NCBI GenBank assembly: GCA_017311315.1
Contig: CM029646.1
Span: forward strand, 1,643,738 to 1,707,737
Length of the DNA: 64,000 nucleotides
From: Dendrocalamus latiflorus
Lineage: Eukaryota > Streptophyta > Magnoliopsida > Poales > Poaceae
Direction of reading: 5' to 3'
Below, in pieces: positions 54,246-64,000 of this stretch. The notes under the pieces were generated by a model. It had not been told where the DNA came from and did no database searches. It worked only from the letters and a program-made list of their open reading frames with translations. Each line of letters starts with the position of its first letter. The stretch's first letter is position 1. The position numbers were made by a program, and so were the translations under genes.

Positions 54246-54339
54246 CCGTCCTGCTCTCTCTCCTTGCCTGCGCATCCATCCATACATATAGATGTTTGCA
54301 CAGGCAAGAAAGCAATTTTAAATACGGCAAGTTAGCAAG

Positions 54340-55711
54340 ATGGACGCAGGCGGCGATGTTTCCAAGAGGTGCAAGGAGCACTTTGTTCTTGTGCACGGTG
54401 CCGGCCACGGCGCCTGGTGCTGGTTCAAGCTCCTCTGCCTGCTCCATGGCTCCGGCCACCGCGTCTCCTGCGTCGACCTTGCCGGCGCTGCAGGCAGCCG
54501 CGTCGACCCCAACACCGTCCGGTCATTCGACGAGTACGACGCGCCGCTCATCGACCTCATGGCCGCGCTGCCGGACGGCGAGAAGGTGATCATCCTAGTT
54601 TAATTTACTTTGTTTTTGTTATTTACATGTTGTTATAAGGTAAAAAAATATTATCTTTGACATATTAGATTATTTGTTTATTAAAAATAATTAAATAAGT
54701 TTCAAAAATCAATTTTAACTTAATATAACATGAATAAGTGTACTCAAATTAAAATTCAAAAATTTTACTATAGACTTGCATATTTAGAAATATAATTTAA
54801 TTTTATATAAAAAAAATATGATAGAATCGTGATTCTACGATTCGATCCCGTCAGATAAAAATAATCCTACTTAGGATCGTAATCCTGACAACCTTGGCAC
54901 ATTGCTTGTGATTGATAACATAATAATTTTTTCCCCTCAGGTGATTTTGGTAGGACACAGCGCGGGAGGGTTAAGCGTGACACATGCAATGCATTTGTTC
55001 GGAGACAGAATTAAGCAAGCAATCTTCATAGCAGCAACCATGCTTCCATTTGGCTACCAAACTGACCAAGACATCAAAGATGTGACTCAAATCTCCCTTG
55101 TGCCTTATTACTCTCTTACCGCAAGTTTATTAAGTGTCCCTCTTGTGTCTGATGACAATAGTAGCATTTATCCCTTCTAAAATTTTCTGTTGAAAATCAA
55201 CAGGGTGTTCCTGATTTATCTGAGTTCGGGGACGTGTATGACCTGACATTTGGTCTGGGAATCGATCATCCGCCCACAAGCGTGGCACTGAGAAAGGAGT
55301 TCCAGCGCACAATCCTATACCAACAAAGCCCCCAAGAGGTTAATGAATTGAAGCAGCGAAACATTTGTGCATGAACTCTTCCAGTTCTATCCATCAGTAC
55401 TCTGATTGTAAATGGACTGCATGGTGGTTAAAAAAATGTTTGTTCAGGACTCTACACTCGCCTCCATTCTGCTCCGGCCATGGCCGGCCGCGCTGAGCGC
55501 AGCCAAGTTCGGCGGCGGTGATGAGAGCGCGATCAACAGGGTGCGGCGAGTGTACATAACGACGGCGAACGACCACATGGTGAAGCCGGCCCAGCAGGAG
55601 GCCATGATCCGCCGGTGGCCGCCCAGAGAGGTGATGGCCATGGACACCGACCACAGCCCCTTCTTCTCTGCGCCGGAGCATCTCTTGGACCTCATCCTCA
55701 GGTCGCTGTGA
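54340..55711 (+). CDS. methylesterase / PIR7-like alpha/beta hydrolase
   Basis: Four exons (54340-54585, 54941-55081, 55204-55338, 55448-55711) with GT-AG introns, all phase 0, join to a 261-residue protein, the usual length of plant MES/PIR7/hydroxynitrile-lyase-like enzymes. The oxyanion region HGAGHGAWCWFK sits near the N-terminus. The nucleophile elbow is GHSAGG with Ser89, the acid is Asp216 in TTANDHMV, and the base is His243 in DTDHSPFFSAP. Together they form a complete catalytic triad. Family members hydrolyse methyl esters of salicylate, jasmonate or auxin, or act as defence-induced esterases. The substrate cannot be read from the sequence. The protein has no signal peptide and is likely cytosolic. 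The gene looks intact. Confidence 0.93.
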
Positions 55712-58264
55712 CCCTTGATGCACCATGAATATTCCAAGCGGATTTACCGACGACTTGCCTTCGACACACTGCAATTCTGAATTGTGTGATGTTACATGTC
55801 AAATGAAGTTACCAACAGGGTCTCGTTATTTATTCACCATAGAAAAGGAAAAAATGTACGACACACATGAATCTATTGTAACTTGGGAGACACAAGAAAA
55901 TTTAGTTCATCATAAATGAAACAGTGCCTTCATCCACTAGCTTTATGTAAACTAGCAGGATGACCTGTGCATTTGCATGGTTAGATTTATTACATATGGT
56001 TCGCATGTTCAATAAATCCCCCCCCCCCCCCCCACCACTATAAGTTGAGTTTACCGAACAAATTTACTTTTCTACTTGAAACTCCAATAGCAAGGACAAT
56101 CCTTGATCAATCTCGCTCAACTACTATCCCTTTCAATGCAATACTCTACTACATAGTTATTTTCTACTTCTCTCTCGTTATTGTTTAATGCCGACCATTG
56201 CGACATCAAATACTCATATACAGAAAAATCCAATATTTCAAAAGTTTTCAGCATCACAATACCCCCCAATATTTTCTGAGTTTATCAAAATTGGCCCGCA
56301 TATTTTCTGAGCCCCATGCATTTTCTTGAGATTAAAATCAATTCTTGGGCAACTAAAAATCTCTTTTTTCCTGAAACCCCTTCCTTTTCCGGAAGCTCTC
56401 TCTGTTTTCTGCTTTCCTTTTTTTGGTAGGACACCTCCTCCTAGCACCTGTGCCCCAGCTGCCTCCTCCATTTGCACGATGCTCCACCTAAGCCACGCAG
56501 CTCCTATGCGTCGTGCACCAGCTGCAGAGCCACCATCCTTGCGAGCTTGCAGCCCAAGAGCCAGCGCACGTGCAGCTCGGCCGAGCTCGATATCTAGCGC
56601 ACCACACCAGCATCGTCGTCGCCATGGCAGTGTCCGCCTACGACTGGGCCCTCGCCGTCGCTCCATCATGGCTGTTCTGTTCATACAGATACATACATGT
56701 ATACGCACATGCATGATGTTATATGTGCTCGATGTTCTATTATCCCGTGTCAATCGCTCCTCTTCTTCGATGTTGACGAACCCAACATTGTGATTTCCTC
56801 ACTAACTACGGCGACCTCCCATCTTCATTGATATCGGCATATCTGCTTCGGTCGCTGTCTAACGATATAGAAAATCCTCTCGCTATCACCAATGACGTTT
56901 TGCCTCTCACCAGCGATGACATGCTCCTAGCGACCCGATGGTACCATATCATTCGTAGCTTGTCTCAATGTAAAGATTCGTCTCCTCTCTGTCAGGACTT
57001 CCCTATCATCGAGCCCCTTCAACTCTAGCCTTTCCCTTCACCATCTCCGACAAGCAGCACAACATTGTCATCGTCGAACGACTAATGTGAGCAATATGAC
57101 ATTATCTTTATCCCTGCCGTTGTCTCGGCTCTTTGCTTCTTCTTGACAGATTGATGTCATTGCATTCTTTTACAGTTCTCCTTCGACACAATTCACGCTA
57201 TTCTTGTTGTAACCTTTATTTTTATTCAAAATTTCAGTTATTTTTTATTAGAGTTTACATACAAATCAAATTGTTAATTTTATTTAATTTATTTCAAATT
57301 TTTATTATTTAAACATTGTACTTTGAAATCTGTATAGAAATCAAATCGCAAAATTTTCTTTTATTTTTATTCCTAATTTCAATTATTTTTTGTTGTAATT
57401 CATATCCAAATCCAATTGGTAATTTTTTAAATTGTATTCCCAATTACAATTATTTAGCAATTTTACTTTGAAATTTGTATCAAAATCAAATTGCAAATTT
57501 TATTTTATTTTTTATTCCGAACTTCAATTTTTTGTTGAAATTCGTATACAATCCAATGCTAATTTTTGTTCCAAATTATTTTTATTTAGCTATTTTATTT
57601 AGGAATTCGCATGTGATTCAAATTGCTAATTTTATTTTATTTTTATTCCAAATTTTAACTTGTTTATGAACCTGCAGTGGCAACGCTATCACTAGCAGTT
57701 TCTCTGTTCGTATATCAGTTAACCCTCCCAAAAACTATTATTATAGCTCCCTTCATCCTATCTCCTACTTCTGTACTCTTGCATTATCATGTGATTATAC
57801 CTGAGTGCCACCATCGTATTTGATTCCACAATATCAAGAAACCAAAAGCCCTTAAATGCAACCAAAATACCAGATGTTAAAAGGTGATGTAAGGAAACAT
57901 TGGCGTTTACTTCAATAATTGTAGCTCACAACTCAGTTTATTACCAGAAGATATTTGAGATGAAAGTTGAAACATGTTAGTATTTAGTACATAAAAATAA
58001 AATATAACTAGCTAATACAAGTTTACAAGTATGTGTTGATTAGAAACTTACTATCCATTCGATACTGTTTTTTAGCGAAATTATCCATTCAATGCTTAAG
58101 TCTGTACAGTATGAATAAATGCGCAAAATTGTAGTTAGCTCCCACAAAAATGCTGAAAGTAGTTATGAAGATACTTATGGACAAATATTCAAACTTGTGA
58201 AGAATAAAGACACGTCAAAGGGAGATTTGGTTTACCTTGCTAACTCATTTCGATCTAATTTCAG
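55712..58264. other. intergenic, with poly-C run and AT-rich degenerate array
   Basis: A (C)16 tract lies at 56018-56033. 56330-57060 has a GC-rich plus-strand frame of 155 codons with no recognised motif. From about 57220 to 57670 a degenerate unit of about 105 bp recurs (aaatcaaattgctaatttta, tattttattccaaatttcaa). No gene is supported. Confidence 0.45.
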
Positions 58265-58404
58265 GTAATTCTGGTCGGACATGGTACTGGAGGGCTGAGT
58301 GTGATTCATGCTATGCAAGAATTCATTGACAGGATTAGGCAAGCAATTTTTGTGGCAGCTACAATGCTACCATTTGGACTTCAAACCGATGAAGATAGAA
58401 AGAT
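58265..58404 (+). pseudogene. orphan exon of a second methylesterase, catalytic serine lost
   Basis: The exon is flanked by a TTTCAG acceptor and a GTAAGG donor and encodes VILVGHGTGGLSVIHAMQEF then IDRIRQAIFVAATMLPFGLQ. It is clearly the counterpart of exon 2 of the upstream esterase (VILVGHSAGGLSVTHAMHLF). The nucleophile elbow is GHGTGG, so Ser is replaced by Gly. I find no exon 1, 3 or 4 nearby, so it is a remnant of a tandem duplicate. Confidence 0.88.
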
Positions 58405-58634
58405 GTAAGGTTTTCAAACTTCTCTTTATTTTCTTCATGAAGCATAGGCCACCAAACAAGTGTTGAGAATATGAGATAACGGACACAAACAGGGAAAAAA
58501 ATCTCTGTATGAAAAATTGCACCCCACTGAGAAATCTGAAAACTGGGAAATCCAGAAAATCTCATGAAAGAGGCCAATTTTTTAAAATTCGAATTTGAAT
58601 TTCTTAGCAAAAGAAAAGGCAATAAATTTTGCTA

Positions 58635-58692
58635 GTTCTGGGGTTCAATCCCACGCTCCCCATCCACCAAGCCTTACCACTACGCCAGGCAA
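58635..58692 (-). mobile_element. tRNA-derived SINE-like segment
   Basis: On the minus strand, TGGCGTAGTGGTAAG (A box, 58673-58687) is followed after about 20 bases by GGGATTGAACCCC (B box, 58640-58652). These internal pol III promoter words are spaced as in a tRNA. No tRNA cloverleaf is recognised. Ends are unresolved. Confidence 0.5.
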
Positions 58693-58765
58693 GCAATATT
58701 TGTATGTATTGAAACCGAAAAAAGGCACCCAATATTTGTATGTATTGAAAGCCGAGATTTTTTTT
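58692..58765 (+). repeat. short direct repeat
   Basis: The word caatatttgtatgtattgaa occurs twice, at about 58693 and 58730, next to the SINE-like segment. Confidence 0.75.
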
Positions 58766-59014
58766 CCCTGGATACAACAAACAAACATATATTACATATA
58801 CCTAAAATTGTAATCGTTAATACAAGCATATATACCTAGGTATGGTAGCTCAAAAGTAGATGATAAAAAGTAGGGTAAATATGACGGACGTTGGCAACTA
58901 GGCACCCAATATTCCTTTGATTCCGGCTTACTTGGAGTTCTCAGTGTAGTCATTTGCTTGACTAACATTGTAATATTGACTGTATCATATACGAAGCAGG
59001 AAAGCAGCATACAC

Positions 59015-61136
59015 TCAATATCCCATCCTCATTGAGTGATTTGCATGTAAGTTTAATATGGATGGTGATTTTGCAAAAATAACTGCATATCCATCATCCA
59101 TGTGCTCTGCACCTTTAGGGAAGAACTGCCAAAGAAGGCAGCCTCCTCCAATCACTCCTCTCTTCCAAAAACTCAGGAAATTGCTGTAAACTGTCCCCAT
59201 GAAAGTTTCACGGAACTCATTATCAAACTTCCCATCCTTAAGTGATACCCCAAATTCCCCGATCACTATTGGCATCCCCAGCAAGTTGGCTGCATCATCA
59301 ATATGTTGTTGCATCCAAGTGTTCACAAATTGAAGGTGATTTTCCTCTATTGAGTGAGGCAACCTAGAAAAAGGATCTTAGTTCAGTCATGATAATAAAC
59401 TGTTTTAGCTGCTCGGCTATATATCTCACATGAAATTAGACATGAGAACTTACCAAGTGTCAGAATAAATATGCACTGAAGCCAGATCAATTCCCAGGGC
59501 TTGATGGTTCCTGATGAAGTCTGTTCCAGCATGCCCGGAATAAGCATCTGGATTGACGAGCAGAAGTTCTGGAGTGGACGGACCATAAAACCCTTCAACA
59601 CCAATCTCCAAGAGGTGCACAGGATCTATGGACTTCACATAAGATGCCATCTCTTCTATCCATGCCTACAAGAAACCCTTGTCTTCAAAATGTGCAGAGA
59701 ACAAACATATATGGAAGACAGAAATTTTCAAGAATACCTAGGAGGAGAAAGGCACCCAAATCCGAGCCGAAGAGGACTCGAAACCTGGGTGGTGGGGTGT
59801 AGTGTACACCCACACCCCCCACCAACTGAGCTAGGCCCAATTCCTAGAAAATAGAAGTTTACAAAGATAAGACCAGGTTAAGGACCTGCAACGTATCGCC
59901 TGATGGATCCGAAGGGCAGCGTGGCTCGTTAATCAGCTCCCAGGCAAGAATAGTAGGATCATCTTTGTAGGCCTCATTTGTGATCGTGTTTATTCTTGTC
60001 AGAACAGCCTAAGCAAGGGAAACATAAGCGCAATATTGAAACACTGGGATACGATAGAAGGACAAGAAAACTCAGGGCTGGCAAATCAAAATTTGCAGTA
60101 AAAATTAGCTGTTATTGACAACTCATTTCATATAGATACGAATATGGAAAGCTCCATTCCCCATCAGCACGATAAATATCAGGAATTAATTTCCAAATGC
60201 TATGTGAGCAGGCAAAGCAGAATTTTCACCTCAACAAATGCTTTGTAGTAGCTCTTAATTGTTGGATCAGAGAAGAAGTCATCATCAGAAGTAAGATCTA
60301 GGCCAGCCTCCTTGCCCCACCTTACATATTGTGCCTTCCCTCCATAATCTTCCCAGTTATTACACAGCGACAGTATCAACCTCATCTTATGCTTTCTTGC
60401 CTCGCTGACCACGAAATCTAATGCCTGACAAAATGAGATGACAAACTCAACTATCAGTAACCCGCTATGCAGCGATTAAACCTTTTTTAAGCGATACATA
60501 AATTTTGGTTCAAGTTGTTTCAAGAAATGTATGATAGGCATCCAGTTTCAACAAAAACTTCTGGCAAGCGCAACGTGATTACAGGGCATGTGAACGAGAC
60601 AACCATTTCATCAAACACATGGCATGCGCCTGCTAAATCCAAGAACCAAGACAACAAACTGTTTGATCTAACACGGCAAGCGCAACTCGAGCACGCATTT
60701 CATCAAACCGGTGCCGTGTTGCCCGAGCACAGGACAAGAACCCAGCAGCAGCTCGCTGCACATAGTTTACCTGGAACACCTCCTCGTCGTAGCAGAAGGG
60801 AGCCGTCTGCAGAGCGCGGTAGCCGCCGTCGTTGAAGGCCCAGGTGCGGCACACGTTGAGCCCTGCGTCGGCCGCCTCGGTGATGGCGTCGGTTACTCGC
60901 AGGCGCGTGGCCTCGTCGGCGGCGAAGGACATAAGCCCGTAGGTGTTGAAGCCGTGGATAATGAAGGGTTGCCCTGCCGCCACAAGGTGGGAGCGTTGGC
61001 GCTCCACCATTGCCCACTCGTCGGCGTCTGGCGCCATGACGGAGGCGAGGCCGAGGAGCAAGTAGTGGAGAAGGGGGACGCGAGGCGTCGTCGTGCTCCA
61101 TCTTGGAGCATTGACGGTGGTCGACGGACACATCAT
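59015..61136 (-). CDS. mannan endo-1,4-beta-mannosidase (GH5)
   Basis: Five exons (60771-61136, 60230-60424, 59886-60008, 59454-59665, 59015-59363) with GT-AG introns join to 414 residues and close exactly on the stop, a normal length for plant MAN enzymes. The start is the first of two adjacent Met codons at 61136, and a hydrophobic stretch (VPLLHYLLLGLASVMA) fits a secretion signal. GH5 landmarks are IIHGFNTYGLMSFA, LNVCRTWAFNDGGYRALQ, LSLCNNWEDYGGKAQYV, the acid/base Glu215 in WELINEPRC, HIYSDTW, and the nucleophile Glu335 in VIGEFGVS. The enzyme cleaves beta-1,4-mannan in cell walls, acting for example in seed germination and wall loosening. Both catalytic glutamates are present and no break is seen. 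Intron 3 carries a SINE-like insertion. Confidence 0.95.
59737..59850 (-). mobile_element. tRNA-derived SINE-like insertion in the mannanase intron
   Basis: On the minus strand, TAGCTCAGTTGGT (A box, 59821-59833) is followed by GGTTTCGAGTCC (B box, 59774-59785), with tRNA-like spacing. The short word cctag lies at both edges (about 59737 and 59842) and could be part of a target duplication. Confidence 0.6.
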
Positions 61137-61418
61137 GTGCGATTATGCACTGCGGGACACCTCATGTGCTATCTGGCCATATTCTTCTCAGTTTTTTATT
61201 ACTTATTATTTTTTAATAAATAAATATAACAGTTTCTCGTCGTCTTTTAGAATAGCTTATCGAAACAGTTTTTCGAAATAAATAGGCTCCTTGGTATTTA
61301 ATTTATTCGCATAAACATTTATCCTAGAAACAAAAATTATCCATCGCAGCCCGAAAAACAATAGAATGGTTTCTCCAAATCAAATCGGTTGCTACGTCAA
61401 ACTATCATGCAGCCTCGC
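61137..61418 (-). promoter_or_regulatory. upstream region of the mannanase
   Basis: Only about 280 bp separate the mannanase ATG from the Gypsy LTR, so distal promoter sequence has been replaced or displaced by the retrotransposon. No clear TATA box. Confidence 0.4.
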
Positions 61419-63371
61419 TGTAACACCTCACCCACCTGCCAGGGGGGATGTGGCAGCCTCAGGCCTGTCCTAGGCGTGCATGCATGCCACCTGTGCCTTG
61501 CTTCCCGCAGAAGCCAATACCCCCCCCCCCATTTTAGCACCTCTGCCACAGCTCAGCTCAATACTCTTCTCTTCCTCTCCCCTGCTCAAACCCCTCATAG
61601 CCACACCTTCGTCCAAGCCGTACCCAGGTAGGTCTCCTCACCGTAGCCTAAAGGAGAAAGAGAGGGAGAGTGTACCTGGCCGAGCCGACCGGGTGGCGAC
61701 GCCCCAGCGCCCCACCGCCGCGCATGCCATGGGAGGTGTGGATCCGGTCGGAGCAGGCCGGATCTGCGGCGAGGTAGGTGGGGGCTGCGCAGGAGAAGGC
61801 GGCGGCGGGCCGGCGGCCGGCGCACCCGTGCGCCACCGCGTCGCCCAGGGAGGGCGGCCGACCGCTCGGCCGCGCGCGAGGGGAGGAGGTAGGAGGGGGT
61901 CGGCGGAGAGAGAGGGCCGGGGCCGGCAAGCCGCAGGCCGGCGAGCCTCCCGTGCGGCCGCCGCGCCGGCCCCAGGCGAGAGAGAGAGAGGTGGGAGAGG
62001 AGGAGGCAGGGGGGCGGCGGGAGGGCCGCCGGTGACGCCGGCCAGCCGTGCGCCGCCGCGCCGCCCCAGGAGGAGGAGGAGGCCGAGGCCGTTTCGGCCG
62101 AGTGGAAATGAGGAGAGAGAGAGGGGTAGGTGAGGGAGAAAAGAGGGGGGCTGGCTGGGTGAGAAAAAAGGGGAGGAAGGGAGCCGGCCGGGTAAGAAGG
62201 GAAGGGAAAGAAGGAAAAAAAAGAAAAGAGAGAAAGGAAAAGAAGAGAAGAGAAAAGAAAAGAGGAGAAAAAAAGGGAAAAATTAGAAAATTTGGGGGTT
62301 TTGGTGCCGCGCGGAAGACCCCTGAAAGCCCGCGCGTTTTATGCCCGAACCAGTTTATGCATATAGTATCGTCGTTGCCCATTTAATCTCTGGTTTCGTA
62401 TGATGCGTTAAATCGGATTGTTTGCTTGGCCAGGTGGAGGTCCCGAGTCGACGCCGTCCGCACGTCGCTCCGCTTCGTTTGGTTAACAGGCAAGTGCATG
62501 GTAGAGCGGTAGATCGTAGAGATTATGAATATGCGGTGTTTACACGATGTGCTAATGTTGATGTGGAAATGCGATGTTTACATGACATGATGTTTATGGA
62601 TGACCATGATAATGACAATGGCATATGCATTTGCATTATGTGCACTCAAGAGTGAGGGCGGTGAGAAAGTCCCTAGCTATAAGTAAAGCTAGCGGGCTAA
62701 TCCGGAGTGCTCTTGAGTAAGACCTGCTTCGGTAGGCCTCCACGGGAGTGGGGGGGACCCCGTGCCAAGATGGGCGGGCCCAGATGATGGGTGAACATCG
62801 ACGGGTGTTCACTCGGCGATACCGGTATTCGCATTATGATGAGCAAGTGTGCATATAGAGCATGGATGCATTGCATTGCATTGTTGTTGTGGCAATGTGC
62901 AACATGAGAGTGTATGTGAAATATGTACGATTGATGTGGAATCTTAAGAATGATGATGTGAGCTTGGCTTTGTATGCAGAGTATGTTGGTTGGATTAAAT
63001 TGTTTCATGATGTGATAGTATTTATCGTTCTATTATGTACTTGATAGTATTTATCGTTCTATTATGTACTTGCTGAGTCTTTGGACTCACCCTTGCCTTG
63101 TTTTATTTTTAGGTGATCGTTGAGGACGTCATGCCTGGGGCGGGAGTAGCACATGAACAATCTCCATACACTAACCGCACTCCCTGTACCATCTTTTGTC
63201 AGTTGTTTTAGTCTCTACTAGACTGCTAGAGTAGGGGCTAAAAAAAAACTATGATGTATCTATTCGCCGCTACTTAACTTTATTAGTATTGAACTTCTGG
63301 TAATTGAAAGAAAGGTGAAAGTTTGCAATGGTGGTAGCACTCCGGGCCCAGAGGTTGGGCGGGGTGTTACA
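61419..63371 (+). repeat. 5' LTR of the Gypsy element
   Basis: TG...CA ends with TGTAACACC / GGTGTTACA. It contains a GC-rich half (61700-62120), an A/G-rich tract (62150-62290) and a calmer 3' half. Long open frames in the GC-rich part are on both strands and not coding. Confidence 0.92.
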
Positions 63372-63587
63372 GTTGGTATCAGAGCGGGCGTTAGGTCCGT
63401 GGTAGGGAAATTTGATAACTTAGGTTTCTAATTCAATTAAATTAAAATTTGACACACTGGTGCACCATAGGATGGGGAATGGGTCTTGCATTGCATATAC
63501 CCTTTCGTTAGCATTGATGTTGATGTGTGTTGTTGAAATGGATGCTTATGGGCTTGTTGAGTGATTGGCTATCTGTCCTGATCAGAT

Positions 63588-64000
63588 ATGCCGAGAGCGA
63601 GAGGACGCGGGCGTGGCCGTGGAGGTCGCGGCCGTGGTCGTGGCCGTGCCCAATCGGAGCCACCGCTTGAGGTTCAGCAGGAGGCACCTGATGCAGAAGT
63701 TGCTTCCGCTGAACAGTCCGTAGCCAGAGATCCGGCAAGGTCTTCAGCCTTGTTGCAGGAGTTTTTAGAGGAGGTCCGTGCGCTTCGCCGTCAAGGGCCG
63801 GCAGTCGCTGCTGCTGCCGTTCCCGCTGTTGCCCCTGTTGCTGTTCCGGCCGTACCAGAGGCAAGAATGGGCCTTCGTGAGTGGTTGGCCTTGCGGTTAG
63901 ATACCTTTGATGGTTCGGGCACGCCAGTCCAGGCTGCGGATTGGTTGCGCTACATGGAGAGACAATTCGAAGCCCTTGAGATGAGCTCTCAGCTGAAAGC
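63588..64000 (+). CDS. gag polyprotein start of the Gypsy element (truncated by the window)
   Basis: The ATG at 63588 opens a frame that is uninterrupted to the edge. It starts MPRARGRGRGRGGRGRGRGR, a basic Arg/Gly head, then an Ala/Pro-rich linker, then EWLALRLDTFDGSGTPVQAA DWLRYMERQFEAL. The F-G-..-A--WL--ME--F pattern is the start of the retrotransposon gag capsid domain. Reading is intact over the 137 visible codons, so the element may be young. Protease and polymerase are beyond the edge. Confidence 0.85.
   Translation, partial: MPRARGRGRGRGGRGRGRGRAQSEPPLEVQQEAPDAEVASAEQSVARDPARSSALLQEFLEEVRALRRQGPAVAAAAVPAVAPVAVPAVPEARMGLREWLALRLDTFDGSGTPVQAADWLRYMERQFEALEMSSQLK

Larger units (their letters stand above)
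61419..64000 (+). mobile_element. Gypsy-type LTR retrotransposon, 5' part (runs off the right edge)
   Basis: The LTR begins TGTAACACCTCACCC (61419) and ends GGGGTGTTACA (63371), an inverted terminal match. Its length of 1953 bp is typical of Tekay/Del-like chromoviruses. It is followed by GT and then TGGTATCAGAGCGGG (63374 on), the initiator-Met tRNA primer-binding site, then the start of gag. The 3' half lies outside the window. Confidence 0.92.

Noticed and set aside
58640..58687. A functional tRNA gene
   Set aside because: A and B boxes are present but no full cloverleaf or anticodon stem could be formed. It fits a SINE head better.
61480..62386. Long open frames on both strands in GC-rich DNA
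   Set aside because: They lie inside the 5' LTR of the Gypsy element and have low-complexity composition. Frames exist on both strands, which indicates base composition, not coding.

Overview
This is plant nuclear DNA, almost certainly a grass of the rice genus (Oryza). It has GC-rich first exons, short GT-AG introns in alternating AT-rich and GC-rich DNA, rice-type MITEs, and protein families that match rice closely. There is no bacterial or organellar signature. The gene content (vacuolar sorting receptor, two group III WRKYs, an EDR4-like gene, a PIR7-type esterase, an endo-mannanase) reminds me of the duplicated distal short arms of rice chromosomes 11/12. That placement comes from memory and is inference only.

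Resident genes. The left edge holds the first exon of a vacuolar sorting receptor (minus, 195-501). Two group III WRKY genes share exon structure and intron phases: WRKY-a (minus, 2781-5335, with an unusual WRKYGDK heptad) and WRKY-b (minus, 19814-21977, normal WRKYGQK). An EDR4/DUF3133 zinc-ribbon gene lies at 39813-42668 (minus). A four-exon methylesterase/PIR7-like hydrolase lies at 54340-55711 (plus), followed by an orphan exon of a paralogue that has lost its catalytic serine (58265-58404). A five-exon GH5 endo-beta-mannanase lies at 59015-61136 (minus). All five complete or near-complete models splice with canonical sites and close in frame.

Mobile DNA fills most of the rest. Items with visible boundaries are: a small LTR element with 170-bp LTRs (7033-8634); a Mutator-type MITE with a 9-bp duplication (14245-14955); two hAT-type MITEs with 8-bp duplications (23034-23695, 44764-45186); two Tourist-like MITEs (45652-45864, 53335-53593); a Helitron or nested Helitron pair (26823-36685) carrying intron-containing pieces of at least six host genes (HAD hydrolases, dynamin DRP2, CDKG kinase, CIA30-like, kinesin-7); a 4.1-kb MULE with 136-bp TIRs and a 10-bp duplication enclosing a damaged plant-mobile-domain gene (48181-52263); decayed LINE pieces; and a complete 1.95-kb LTR, primer-binding site and start of gag of a Gypsy element running off the right edge (61419-64000).

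The most unusual structures are two related retroposon-like insertions (11340-12986 and about 23791-25420). They share a roughly 600-bp 3' segment and A-rich tail, but each carries an intronless piece of a different host mRNA: a PDR-type ABC transporter in the first and ribosomal protein S7 in the second. The first is flanked by a 14-bp target-site duplication. This looks like a transcript-capturing retroposon family and is the best candidate here for an under-described system.
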